Shown in pieces: positions 1 to 11,935 of a DNA stretch of 64,000 nucleotides (the first letter of the stretch is position 1; every line of letters starts with the position of its first letter). Both the position numbers and the translations under genes were made by a program. This DNA is from Lutjanus erythropterus (taxonomy: Eukaryota > Chordata > Actinopteri > Lutjaniformes > Lutjanidae). Under the pieces are notes generated by a model that saw only the letters and a list, made by a program, of their open reading frames with translations, made no database searches and was not told the origin of the DNA. The stretch is from assembly GCA_020091685.1 (NCBI GenBank), contig CM034613.1, forward strand, positions 3,695,878-3,759,877, in the 5' to 3' direction.

Positions 1-12
1 TGTTGTTGTTAT

Positions 13-1086
13 TAGAGTTGCAGCGATTAATTGATTATGAATCAATGATGATTTGCTAATCGATTAATCATTTTGACTTATATTTTAATGAAAAACAAAG
101 TCAAAAGTCTGTGACTTCAGGTTCTTAAATGTGAATATTTTCTGGTTTCTTTACTCTTCTCTGACAGTAAACTGAACATCTTTGACTTATGGACAAAAAA
201 GACATTTGAGGACATCATTTTAGTTTTTTTTTCTCAACATTTTCTGACATTTTAAAGCTATTAATCGATTAATCAACATTTTCTGATGAGACAATAAATT
301 GATTAGTGAAGATGGTGATCAACAAATTGACCAATAATGAATACAAGCATTACAGGAAAGACAAAAATAGGTCCAGACATGTGGAGCACAGAGACATACG
401 TCTCCATGTCCTCTTTCATCGCCACGTCTTACATCTGTCTTAAGCCATTTTTTATCTCGTTAGGTTATTTTTGGTCTTGTTTCTTTTTTTAATCTTTTTG
501 TTGTTAGATCATTGTTTGTTTTGTTTGCTGTTTTTTGCCTTATGTTGTTTTTCATCTTTTTCATTCTTATGTTATATTTTACAATATTTTTCATCATGTT
601 AAACTGTTATTTTGTCTTTTATGTCATTTTTTTGTCTTATTACACTGTTTTTTGTCGTTACGTCATTTTTTGTCTTTTTATGTCATTTTTTTGTCGTGTT
701 ACATTGTTTGTTGTCTTGTTTCACCATTTTTCTGTCTTGTTACATTGTTTTTTGTCGTTACATCATTTTTTGTATAGTTACATTGTGTTTTTTTGTTTTG
801 TTACATCATTTTTTGTCTTTGATGATTACATCTTATTAACTCTTTTTATGTCATTTTTCCTCTTGTTGCATCTTTTTTTTGCTTGTTTGTTTTTTGTCTT
901 CTCACATCTTTTTCATCTTACACCATGTTTCCTCTTTTTCAGCACAGTTGAAAATCGGTCCATTTGTCCGTCCATGTGCTCCACATGTTTGACCTATTTT
1001 TCAGGTGACAAGACTGTGACAGGATTAATTCATCAATAAATAAAGAAAATAATCAGCAATAAAAATCCTGGTTAGCTGCAGCCTTA
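13..1086 (+). mobile_element. hAT-type family-1 copy carrying an internal minisatellite
   Basis: The left end TAGAGTTGCAGCGATTAATT and right end TTAGCTGCAGCCTTA are hAT-like inverted ends. The flanks GTTGTTAT (5-12) and GTTGCTGT (1087-1094) match at 6 of 8 bases, a decayed 8-bp target duplication. The element has the family-1 core at about 115-215 (CTTCTTAAATGTGAATATT, then a stretch around CAGTAAACTGAA and GACATTTGAGGAC) that recurs throughout the window. An internal inverted repeat (363-391 against about 970-1002, around GACATGTGGAGCACA / TGTGCTCCACATG) brackets the pyrimidine-rich minisatellite. It has no coding capacity and is presumably mobilised by a transposase supplied in trans. Confidence 0.8.
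512..940 (+). repeat. pyrimidine-rich minisatellite inside a family-1 element
   Basis: Degenerate tandem units of about 20-26 bp of the form TTTTTTGTCTTGTTACATCA run through this block. They keep three overlapping reading frames open and give Phe/Leu/Cys-rich spurious ORFs of up to 175 codons. The block ends at CCTCTTTTTCAGC, which is shared with the similar block ending near 31345. Confidence 0.8.
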
Positions 1087-2261
<1,175 letters not shown>

Positions 2262-2656
2262 GAAAAGAGACTCTTTTTTTTAATTAAATTAATAGCCAAA
2301 TTATTTGAATTCAGCTTCTTAAATGTGAATATTTTCTGCTTTCTTTACTCCTCTCTGGCAGTAAACTGAACATCTTTGAGTTGTGGACAAAACAAGACAT
2401 TTGAGGACGTCATCTCGGACTTCATCTCGGAAACACTGATCGATATTTTCTGACATTTTATGGAGCAAACAGCTAATTGATTAGTGCAGAAAATGACTGA
2501 CAGATTGATAGATAATGAAAATTATCATCAAAAGAAAGACTTGAAAAATGGATCCAAACATGTGGAGCCATGTTTGGATCCATTTGTCAACTGAAAAGAC
2601 TGTGACAGGATTAACTGATAGATGAATCGAGAAAATAATCGTTAGTTCCAGCCCTA
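2262..2656 (+). mobile_element. family-1 hAT-type copy with a perfect internal hairpin
   Basis: It carries the family core at 2312-2410 (CAGCTTCTTAAATGTGAATA, then CAGTAAACTGAACATC and ACATTTGAGGACGTCATC) and the right end GTTAGTTCCAGCCCTA. The left end is eroded. At 2548-2562 and 2569-2583 are perfect 15-bp inverted arms (ATGGATCCAAACATG / CATGTTTGGATCCAT) with a 6-nt loop. This is the position that the minisatellite occupies in the copy at 13-1086. Confidence 0.8.
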
Positions 2657-4174
2657 TTCGTTTCTACCAGGAGACAGAATGACAGCTGAAAAAAATACCA
2701 GCTGACTTAGTGAGAGAAGATCCACTTTATTCCACTGATGCCTTTCAGCACAGAGGTGTCTGTTTTTTTGCTTTTTGTTCTTGTGACATTATCACAGAAA
2801 GAAACTGTGAGTAGACAATTTATCTTACTGTCAGAGACAAATGCAGTTCCTCCAACCAACCCAAAGTGTTTAATGAATTTTGCCAGTGAAGCAAGCAGAG
2901 GACACACACTGCATCAATAAAGGCACTGGACTCTCACAGAATACAAAGGTTAACTGATTTGTCAATATGCATGAACAATGTTGTCTTTGATTAAAGTTCA
3001 GGTATCAGGTAGTCAATCTCTTTCAATAGATCTCTTTTAAAGTGAGACCCTGATTAGATTCTAATAAGACTGAAGATTGTTCTTTACAAATGTCAGTATT
3101 TTTAGATTGAATTTGCCAAGAAAACGCATTTAAATTTCCAGATTATGCACGCAAATGTTCATATTCATTTTTTTCTGCATATAAAGACTGAGAAAACACA
3201 TATAGATGCAGAAACCTCAGTTTGACTGCATGCATTTTTGAAGATCATTGTCAGAGCGGATTCATATACTGATACAAATATTAATTATTAACAAAATGCA
3301 CTTCCATCCTCTCTCAGAGGCTGCAGATCCATAACCAGACATAACTGTGAGGGGATCCATGAGTGGAAAGTCATACACACTTAGAATGAAAAAATAATGT
3401 GAGCCTATATTCAGATACATGGTTTTAATGGTCATAGTAAGAACCCTATAGCTTATAGCTCACTGTATATGTCTGTAGCTTCACCTTTGACTTGAAATGA
3501 ATGAATTTATTCATCTGAAATGAAAAATAAATGTTTAAAAATACATATCTTTCTGCTTTATTGATTTGGAATAGGTTAGACCCAAGTCTTTAAGATGGTC
3601 AGAACATGAAAACTGAAGCTGTTATAGCTGAAGGTTATATAAAGAAAAAGTTTTTAAATTATATCAGCAGCATTACACATTACCAAAGCAAAGATTTCTT
3701 CAAATGTATCTTTTGTATTACATTAGGATACTTTTTGTATTCAATATTTTTTATTTTGCACAGTTGATGTGTCAATTCAACCCAGTGTCTTCTAGTGCAA
3801 GCTTGTTTTTAGTCTGCATTGCAAAAAAAAAAAAAGCCAGTATAATTCATAGAGTGCTGCAGGGATTAAGCATATTTGTAGGCTAACCCGTAAATTAGCG
3901 TCGCTCTATTTCCCTCCACCAAAAGCCAATGGGATTATTCCATTCCAGAATGCTATCATTATAGCTACAAAACTACACCGCAGTTGTATGACTTGTTGAT
4001 GATGTTTAGTGTTTTCAACAACCTCTGTAGCCTCATTTATCTGCCTGTTAGCAAACACCTTTTTTAAGATGCATTAAATCTTAAAGACTCACGAGTGAGG
4101 TATTCACTGATGTATTTTACATTGTTGACAAAAACTGAGAAATCTCTTACGCTTGTGTTAATCACAGACATTTT
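2657..4174. other. unassigned AT-rich intronic sequence
   Basis: No coding segment or recognised repeat. A short poly-A run lies at about 3823-3836. ORFs here are at most about 66 codons and have no recognisable domain. Confidence 0.4.
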
Positions 4175-4560
4175 ATAACCCAACCCGATGGTTTGTTACA
4201 CAGAACCATCTGGGAAATCGTCCATAGAAGCTGTTTGGAAAAGGGCAGGCACTTTCAAACAACACTTGGCATTTGAATGGATGAACCATCTGTCTGTCTT
4301 GTCTAACACAGGCTAACTGATGCTATCACAGTATCTATGCTAACCTGGTGAGGAGCCGCCATTGTTTGCTCAAGACGAGTCAGTTCCATGGACGCTTCTC
4401 ACTGTCGTCACACCTTAAACCACGCCCATAGCTGCCAGTAGCCCCTCCTGGAACGCTGATTGGCTACAACACTTTTGTTGAGGCCACAAACGGATAACTT
4501 AAAGTCTGGCAAGATGGATTTTCATATGACCTCGCAAATCCAGCTGCCTCGCAACGTAAC
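4175..4560 (+). repeat. interspersed repeat R4, longest copy
   Basis: The stretch from TTTGTTACACAGAACCATCT through TTTGGAAAAGGGCAGGCACT, GATGAACCATCT, GATGCTATCACAGTATCTAT and TTCCATGGACGCTTCTCACT to GCAAATCCAGCTGCCTCGCA recurs in shortened forms at 25080-25419, 37861-38064 and 56278-56480. No inverted ends, tRNA-like head or ORF were recognised, so the class is unknown. The four copies look like deletion derivatives of one longer element. Confidence 0.75.
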
Positions 4561-5428
4561 TTATTTCAGGCATCTAACCAAGAACACATTCGAAACACTT
4601 GAAGATGAGGGAAGCAGAGGCGCAAATATGCAAACTCATTTCCAGGTTTTAGAACGCATTCCTGCACTGCACATACCTTAAGAAAATATATACGCAGCAT
4701 TGTCTTTAATGTCAATGACTACACATGTATGTTTAGATTATTATTTGTATTTTACAATGTCTTGTAAGCCCAGTGAACTCAGTGAACTCTGGGACAGACG
4801 GGTGCAAGACAACATTCCAAACCACATTTATCATATGCAAACTCACTAACATGCCTCTGTATTTGAATTTGTTGGCACATTCTGCGCTCTGCACCTCACG
4901 CCCGCTGCTCTATTTTTAGCACTCAGGTGCTGTGAACGAGCGTGAATGTCAGGGTGCAAGGCTGTCTCTTTCACTTTGTTGAACAAGACGAGGATAAAGG
5001 CAGCACGGAGGCAAGAACTCAGCCAGCGGTGAGGCTTCACTGAGCCAATTAGCCACGCTGCCTAATGGACACGAAATGACATGGTGGGAAGTGACAAAGA
5101 GGGCGAAACTGAGACTAACATGATGCCTGTGACAGGGACTAGAGTCCCCGCTGCAGCATGAGCTCAGGGGTTAAAGCTCTGGAACGCGCTCATTTCATCG
5201 TGACAGAGGCGGCTTGGATTGATGGTTAGCAGTTACACGACACATCGGATTTTAATAAGCTGTTCAATTTCAAATCTGCTTCCAAGATCATAAAATACCT
5301 GAATTTGCTCCCATCCAATATCTTATCTCTCCCCCCTCACAAAGAGCAAGAACATACACCAAGGGCTATGACTAACAGTTGCTTTCATTATCACTTCATC
5401 TCTCTAGTATTATTTTTGTCTATAAAAT
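4561..5428. other. unassigned; candidate conserved block at about 5040-5240
   Basis: The stretch 5040-5240 is less AT-rich than its surroundings, not repetitive within the window, and contains CTCATTTCATCG and GGATTGATGG. It could be regulatory DNA, but nothing in the sequence proves it. Confidence 0.25.
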
Positions 5429-6430
5429 AGAGATGTTCCTAGTGACTAATTTCCCAAAAGTTTTCATTTCAACTAATCGACAAGTCTAATAGTAAGAAAA
5501 CACTGAAAAAGCATTTAAAATTGAGCACAATTTATTAACTAATAATGTTAAATGTTGTCAGAAGAAAATACCGCAAGTGTTAAGAGTCACTTGCAGTGGT
5601 TAATCACATTCTTCAGTGACTAAAATGTATCATAAATGTGGCTGAAATGTGTAACACTTTATGAACATTGTACATTAGCATCAGCATTATTGCTGTTTTA
5701 CGCTGTTTATGTGTACTGTACTATTGTGCATTGCTGTTCACATATTTTTACACATCTATGTCTATTTTTTCTATATTGTTGTATATAGTAGTGTAATGTG
5801 CATGCCTTTTCATATTTTTAAATACTCTCTTGTAGAATTTCTTTATGCTTATATACTGTATACTTGTACTCTTGAATGGGAGCAACTGAAATAAATTAAG
5901 TATTTCTGATTCAGATTTTGATTCATTATCCTTCAAAACAATGACGACAACTCAGTAAATTAAATTTTGCCCGGAGCTGACATTAGCAGCTAGCCTGACA
6001 GACAGTGTGGCTAACATTAGCCGAGCTAGCAGCAGCAGCAGCTGCTCTGCCTGCAGGTTAATGTCCGTGTCTGTGCTGAATGTGGTCACATGTTGCTCCA
6101 GTCGAGTGGTTGTATATCAGTTTATTCTGACACAGCCTACATTCATGCGCATTTTCATTTTCTTCATCAAAATACAGATGACCTGCGCTGTTTACGAGCC
6201 GTCATCGGTCCCACCGAGGCATTCGTGCTGCGTTAGAAGGGCTGCCATCTGCTAGACGGCAGCACCCAACTAGAGGTGGGTGGCTGCGTAACATCTTTGA
6301 GGCAACAGTTAACTGGCATTGTAGATGAATAAATGATTGATAAACAGTTTAACCAACTAGTATTTCTGGGGCCGGCTAGCATGGGTGGCCACGTTTAATC
6401 GTAGAGTCGGCTAGTCGTGCGCAACACCAC
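5429..6430. mobile_element. 1.0-kb non-autonomous hAT-like element with 8-bp target duplication
   Basis: TATAAAAT occurs at 5421-5428 and again at 6431-6438, directly abutting two imperfect inverted ends: GAGATGTTCCTAGTGACTA on the left, and GTGGTGTTGCGCACGACTA as the reverse complement of the right end. Subterminal CTAATCGACAAGTCTAATAG and CGGCTAGTCGTGCGC resemble the GACTA-rich ends of other hAT elements. No transposase ORF is present; the 82-codon ORF at 6007-6255 has no recognisable domain. An (AGC)n stretch lies at about 6028-6043. Confidence 0.7.
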
Positions 6431-6554
6431 TATAAAATGTTCAGAACCCAAAATGTTTTTTAAAAAATTGATCATTTTGTCCCAACAATAGCTCAAAACC
6501 CAAAGACTGATGAAGAGTTTGGCATGGATTGATTGAATGTTACTACTACTGACA

Positions 6555-6622
6555 AGAGTCCAGTACCAACCCTACTCGCCAAGGTGTCGGGTGGCTTCCA
6601 AAATGTACATGCCAAACCAAAA
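6555..6622 (+). repeat. short repeat shared with 10463-10530
   Basis: CCAACCCTACTCGCCAAGG followed by TGTCGGGTGGCTTCCAAAAT and GTACATGCC closely matches 10470-10530. It is a fragment of an interspersed repeat whose full extent is unclear. Confidence 0.6.
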
Positions 6623-8158
6623 CTCTACCCACATTTGGCTCTTGGAGAATGTTAATCTCAGGCCTGCTTGAACATCAGATAACATATGAAGTGCGCTCAT
6701 AAAAATAATCTGTTCTATTTCAGATTTTTATTTGATAGTAGATCGATTAACCTTTACTGGATCATCCAAATTCTAAAAGACTGCGAGCACAGATTAATCA
6801 TTACCATCCCTACAGACAATGATTGGGTTGTGTTTATTTACATGTCAGCAGGGAACACATCATTTGCTAGTTTCAGTGTTTTCCCTGAATAAAAAAAAGA
6901 CTCCATTAGTAATTCTACCAACAGTGAAAGGCTGATTGTACTGCGACTCTATGAATGTAGAGTAGGTGCTCCTGGAAAAAGCTCATTCCAGTTTCAGCGC
7001 ACAAAAAAGGTTAAAGACAAACAGCCCGGAGCCTGAGCTGATAGATGAAAAGATTAAAAAAGGGAAAGGACCCCCTGCGGGGATTCTCTGACGTGTCCGT
7101 GAGCTCGTCTCCTGATTGACATCTAAGAGATCTATCACCACGACGACCTTAATGGAATGAGGGCTTTCCCCGAGCTGGATGCTGCGCGAACGGAATAGTA
7201 ATGAGAGCAGCTCTACCTGCTATCTGACGGGAGACGGATCGGTTTCAGAAGGCGGGGGGAGTGTGTGTGGAAGTGTGTGAGCAGGTGAGTAATGAGAATC
7301 TCTGGTGACGACTCAATGCTGGGATCAATGAGTTTCCACTGTGTGTGTTCACTCTGTACTATAAACAGGTCTCAGAGGATTTCACAAACTGTTAATTATG
7401 TGAGGATGCTGTTGTTCTATACATCAGACCGGCATTATCTCATCGAGCACCAAGGCTGGGGCCTTTCTGAGGGAAAGAATTTCACATAATGAGAGAAAAG
7501 CTGCCGTGTAGCAAGTTGTAAAATAAATAAACATACAAATCCAGATCTCTGGTTCCTCATCCATCCTAGAAAGGAAAGAGATCCCAAAAGGAGAGCAGAA
7601 AGAATGTATGAGCCTTCAGAAAATGTGAGCTCTATATCTTTATACGAAAACTACTTTCTGTTTGAACTGTGTCAAGAATTACACGTTATTTCTCAATTTA
7701 ATACATAATTTTACAAGTCATGAAACTCGCAGTTTGTGGTAGGTTTGTCGTAGTTAAGTTTTGTGTGAAATCCACACCAACATCTTCGTCGCTTGTAACG
7801 TTGTCTTACTGGACAAATAACGTGTCATTTGTGGCACAATTCCAATGATTTGTCTCTCGTCATTGAGTAATATATTTTTCAGAGGTTAGGTCCCGTGGTG
7901 GTCCACTGGAAGTGGTCTATTTGATGGCAGATATGCACACAGAAACAAATGAACACTTAACTGTAGCAATAAATACTTATGGAATAATGTGGTTTTGCCT
8001 CGTGTGTTTTATAGTAATTCAACCAAGGTACCACTGAAGATGAGACCTGTCTGAATGAGTTTCCCTGGCTAAATAAAGATTAACAAGAATAATTATAATA
8101 ACAATTCACATTTCAAAGATTTAACTGTTCAAAATTTAGAAAGCAAAAGCTATAATTA
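6623..8158. other. unassigned; GC-richer block at about 7055-7275
   Basis: The block 7055-7275 is more GC-rich than the flanks, unique in the window, and includes CCTGATTGACATCTAAGAG and CCTTAATGGAATGAGGGC. It is a candidate conserved non-coding element. The rest is AT-rich with no recognised feature. Confidence 0.25.
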
Positions 8159-8166
8159 ATATTACT

Positions 8167-8572
8167 TATGGCTGAACAATGTGCAACAAAATCAATTACT
8201 ATATGAGTAGATCTGCAACTAATGATTCTTTTCATAGTTGATTAATCGGGTGATTATTTTCTCGATTAATTGTAATTGTTTTAAAATGTCAGAAAATGGT
8301 GAAAAATGTTGATCGGTGTTTCCCAAAACTGAAGATGACGTCCTCAAATGTCTTGTTTTGTCCATGACTCAAAAATATTCAGTTTACTGAGGAGGAAAGA
8401 AGAGTCACAATTTTCGTGCTCCCTTATGTCTGGAGAATATGATCTGTAGCACCACATGAGCTTCATTCATAATTCTATGTTACCCTTATTAAAAAGTCGC
8501 AGCTCATGCAGTTTGGATTTTGCAGTGCGACACTGCGATTTTAATAATATTTCTATTAACTGTTCAGCCTCC
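8167..8572. mobile_element. hAT-type family-2 element, interrupted by a family-1 copy
   Basis: A perfect 8-bp duplication ATATTACT flanks it (8159-8166 and 8573-8580). The left end TATGGCTGAACAATG and right end AACTGTTCAGCCTCC form hAT-like inverted ends and match the family-2 element at 52955-53272 (AACTGTTCAGCCCTA). The body is split: 8167-8207 and about 8417-8572 are family 2, and 8208-8416 is a family-1 copy inserted later. Confidence 0.85.
8208..8416 (-). mobile_element. family-1 copy nested in a family-2 element
   Basis: It begins TAGATCTGCAACTAATGATT and carries the reverse-complemented family core (AAAATGTCAGAAAATGGTGA, GACGTCCTCAAATGTCTTG, AATATTCAGTTTACTG). The distal end is eroded and no target duplication was recognised. 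Its position inside an intact duplication of the outer element gives the order of insertion. Confidence 0.8.
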
Positions 8573-8580
8573 ATATTACT

Positions 8581-10027
8581 GTATTTTGAACAATCAATCA
8601 ACTATAGAATATCTTGACTTGAAGACACATTTAACACAAAATGTTTAGGTGATATTTTTTGCCACTGGTTACTGCAGGTGCAGCATGAATATCATTAATG
8701 ATAAGCATCATTTATTACTCTTTAATATCAATGTCAGTTGGGGTCTGAATGGTTCTCTCCTCATCAACTGGCCATTTCAAGCAACCATTTAAAACAGAGT
8801 TAATATTTATCTGGTTATTAAAGTGCTCTTTTATGGTGGCTGTTAACTATTAAAGCTGCTGCTATCAAAAAAGAAATGACCATGTTGCCCTGAAGTAAGA
8901 CCTTGGTTTGGTTCTGCAAACTGACCCTACTACCCAAACCCTCCTCTGTCATATGTTGTCATAACAGACGAGCAAACCAAATAACCCCCTGTCCTCCCTT
9001 TGTTTGTCACTCCCACCCCCTCATCACTAATTTTCACTAACGGAAAAGAAAATGCACCCAACAACAAATAAATGCCAGTTTTCACTGTGTGGCAAAGTCG
9101 TTGCTGAGGTGGTAATTACAGTTTCTCGGCCTCTGTGGCTCCCGAAGCAAAGACAGAAGGGAAAGGGAGTGTGTGTGTGTGTGCGTGTTTGTGTGTGTGT
9201 GTGTTGGACAGGGGACGGGGGGAGGGAGCCATGTAAGCAGATGTGCTCTATTTGTAGACACAGGCGCTGAACAAGCCGGAGTGTGGCATCACTGAACTAC
9301 TAACCACAACAGTAAAAGCAGAACTACACTCTGGACTGTTTTTACTTTTATCAACTAGGTTGTGGTGACATAAAACTGTCAAAGTATTCACATCATGGGG
9401 ATTCACTTCCTGTTTGTAGACCAAAAAAAAAAAAAAAAAAAACAGGATCTGGCAAAGCAAAACAACCACTTTGCTGATTCTTGATCAAGGCTGGGGTTAC
9501 CATTTGGGTCATGTGTATCTGTTAAATTTCAGTGGTTGGGTTGAAAATCAGGGTACGTCTCTTGGGGATTAAAATAGTACCCCGTCTTGGAATTGTTGAA
9601 CTGCGAGTACGCTATATCAGAATTGATTGTTGGCCTGGGAAATTTCTTCAGAAACTGTGCTGAGAATGAGGGAGCGATTAGGGGGGTGGTGTCCAACGAT
9701 TTCTGACACTTTCCAAAACCGACATTCACACCCCTTCACACCTTTTTCATTCTTTATACAACCTTTTTTCTGTCTTCAAATGAGTGCCACACTACAAACC
9801 CTGAGCCTGATTCTGTTCAAGGTTTCTTAAATTTAAATGAAGTTTTTCCTCACCACTGTCACCTCAGTGCTTGCTCATGGTGGGACCTGTTGGGTCCAGG
9901 GTCCAAAATTAATTTTTTTAGCTCATCAGACAAATAGCTGGTTGATGAAAAATTCTACCCACCAAACTATTTTTTTTTCACCATCTCTACAGCCTTTTTG
10001 CATTGTGTATCATACATACATAATAAC
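8581..10027. other. unassigned intron with simple repeats
   Basis: Contains a (GT)n microsatellite at 9169-9204 and a poly-A run at about 9423-9442. No coding segment was recognised. Confidence 0.45.
9169..9204 (+). repeat. (GT)n microsatellite, interrupted
   Basis: GT dinucleotides over about 36 bp, interrupted by GC and TT. Confidence 0.9.
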
Positions 10028-10535
10028 TAGGGTTGGGTACCATTCACATTTGAACTGATACTGTCTGGAATTCGGTACCCAGTACTCAATGGTACCTTTT
10101 TTGGTACTTTACGCTCTCTGTAATCACAACAAAAATAATTTCCTTTATAAAAAAAAGTGTAAAAGTATAAATTTAAACATTTTTTAAAATTATTTTGTTA
10201 TTTATTTAGAGCATTTTTCCCGCCACACAAAATTAAATCCATCTCTCTCTCTTGTTTCAAACTGTCCCTAAAACCTGCAGCCTGTCAGTCAGTCACCAGG
10301 GCAACGCTTGTTGTTTATGCCGCAGTGGAAGCACGTGATATCCTTTTTTTTTATGTTGTTGTTGTCATTAGCGCCACTGAAATTTGGACTGATTTAATGT
10401 TAAATGATTCTCTGTAGTACCGACAAGATTCGGTGGGTACCATTAAAAGTATGGTTTAAAAGTTCAGCACCCAACCCTTCCCACCAAGGCGTCGGGTGGC
10501 TTTCTAAATGTACACCCCAAATAAAGAAAATGTAC
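10028..10535. mobile_element. probable hAT-like MITE with GGGTTGGGTAC ends
   Basis: TAGGGTTGGGTACCATTC at 10028 faces AGCACCCAACCCTT at about 10466-10479, with GGTACCC / GGGTACC motifs just inside both ends. No target duplication was found. The homology to 6555-6622 runs past the right inverted end, so the true boundary may lie further right. At about 10507-10550 a unit of about 21 bp, AAATGTACACCCCAAATAAA, is repeated in tandem. Confidence 0.55.
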
Positions 10536-10947
10536 ACCCCAAATAAAAAAAATGGGAAAAGATCTGCTCTAGTGAAGAGTGGGATTTTGTCAATTTGATG
10601 TTTTTCTTAACTCTTTTTCCTTGTTCGCCGTTTCTCCTATTGAATTGTTGAATTGTGATGTCTTCATACTGACATGAATGTTGTGTATTATTTACCTGTA
10701 TTTAAAAAGGAAAGAAAAGGCTGCATATTGAGGCTTCCTTGCAGAAACTATGCTGTCAGAAGCACTTAGGAGGAAACTGTGAATCCAACATATAGCATAA
10801 ATATTTAATGGATGTTATATACATCCACAAACCCATCTTCAGGATAACCTTTGTATGTTTTGAAACACAGAGATATATATTAAACATAACATCCTGAGAG
10901 GGAGGACAGGAAGAGTATATACTGGGAGTAATGGGAGTGTTAGTTAC

Positions 10948-11007
10948 CGATGTTGGGATGCTTGAGCAGGCGGCAGATCCGGGCCTCTCGCTCCAACTTC
11001 TGGTGAT
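10948..11007 (-). CDS. camk2: camk2 exon (CaMKII kinase domain, coding exon 3)
   Basis: Read on the minus strand, a pyrimidine-rich tract ending in CTCCACAG precedes a 60-bp exon, which is followed by the donor GTAACT. With one base from the previous exon completing the first codon (G|AT), it reads [20 protein letters not shown] and ends one base into the next codon (valine, G|TN expected). This is the alphaC-helix region of the CaMKII kinase N-lobe. It contains the glutamate of EAR, which in protein kinases pairs with the ATP-binding lysine. CaMKII is a multimeric serine/threonine kinase activated by Ca2+/calmodulin. Exon length, phase and sequence match the third coding exon of vertebrate camk2 genes. 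All paralogues share this peptide, so a, b, d or g cannot be chosen. Neighbouring exons were not seen in the window, so both flanking introns are large. Confidence 0.93.
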
Positions 11008-11884
11008 CTGTGGAGAAGAGAACAACACATCTGTCACATGTGTCTGCTGAGCCCTCCTGAAATTCTTCAGACTCCTCTGCAGAGACTGCTCATATTAAAC
11101 ACCGCCCACCTCTCCCTCCGCTGGGTCCCCTCCCTCCTGCGGGGAACAAATGAGCAGTAAAACTAACAGTCATAAGGACATCACGGCACACTGCAGCCAG
11201 GAGATGACTGTAAAGAAAACCCAGGCACGTCTCCAGTATCCCTGCTCATACAGTGTCTGTTTTAACTGGTCTAATCTCTAGAGTTAGGCTGCAATATGGA
11301 CCAATTCACTCTTATTTTAAATCTTAAATGTTCTTTTATATAAAGTCACTTTAACTACTTTCTACTGAAGAGGATAATGAATGGCATCATGTGTGCTAGA
11401 GTGGCAGTCAAAAGATAAAGATGAACAGCAAGTCAAAGCTCATCATGAAGGACAGAAAGACCTTCAACAGAATACAGTTGGTCCTAAGCATCAGAATAAA
11501 TGGCTGATCTCTGCCAATTCACCACTGTGACAGAGGCAAATGTATCTTCTGTGGAAGCATCAGATGTAAAAGAGGGACAGAGAGAGACATAATATGACAA
11601 TAAAAGTCATTTCAGTTAAAGACAGAAACAATACAGCGGGAAATTGTTGCTATTAGCACTACAAAGCCAAAACATGACCTACAAGATCAGCATGAGCATT
11701 ATGTATCACATTATTTTTATGACATCACTGCTCTGTCTTAGCTGTTGTCTGCTTGAATTAATATTAAACTGATATTTTGCAGATCACAGCAGGTCTGAAA
11801 CTGTCTATGCATCACTGTATTTTTAACTAGGCATAAAGTTCACTGCCTTGAAAATAGTACTTTTACAAAACAATCCCTGTCGCA

Positions 11885-11935
11885 CTTGGTTTGGGGACCG
11901 GAGGGTGGCCGGTTCAAATCCAGCTCAGTGGAGTG
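11885..11935 (+). repeat. possible truncated tRNA-derived SINE
   Basis: GGTGGCCGGTTCAAATCC contains a good Pol III box B (GGTTCAAATCC), with GGGGACCGGAGG just upstream, as in many fish SINEs. No convincing box A was found. Sequence downstream is unassigned. Confidence 0.4.

Noticed and set aside
512..1039. Three overlapping Phe/Leu/Cys-rich ORFs of up to 175 codons
   Set aside because: They read through a pyrimidine-rich minisatellite with no stop codons; composition is explained by the repeat.
10756..11037. 93-codon minus-strand ORF across the camk2 exon
   Set aside because: It is out of frame with the recognised CaMKII peptide and ignores the splice sites.
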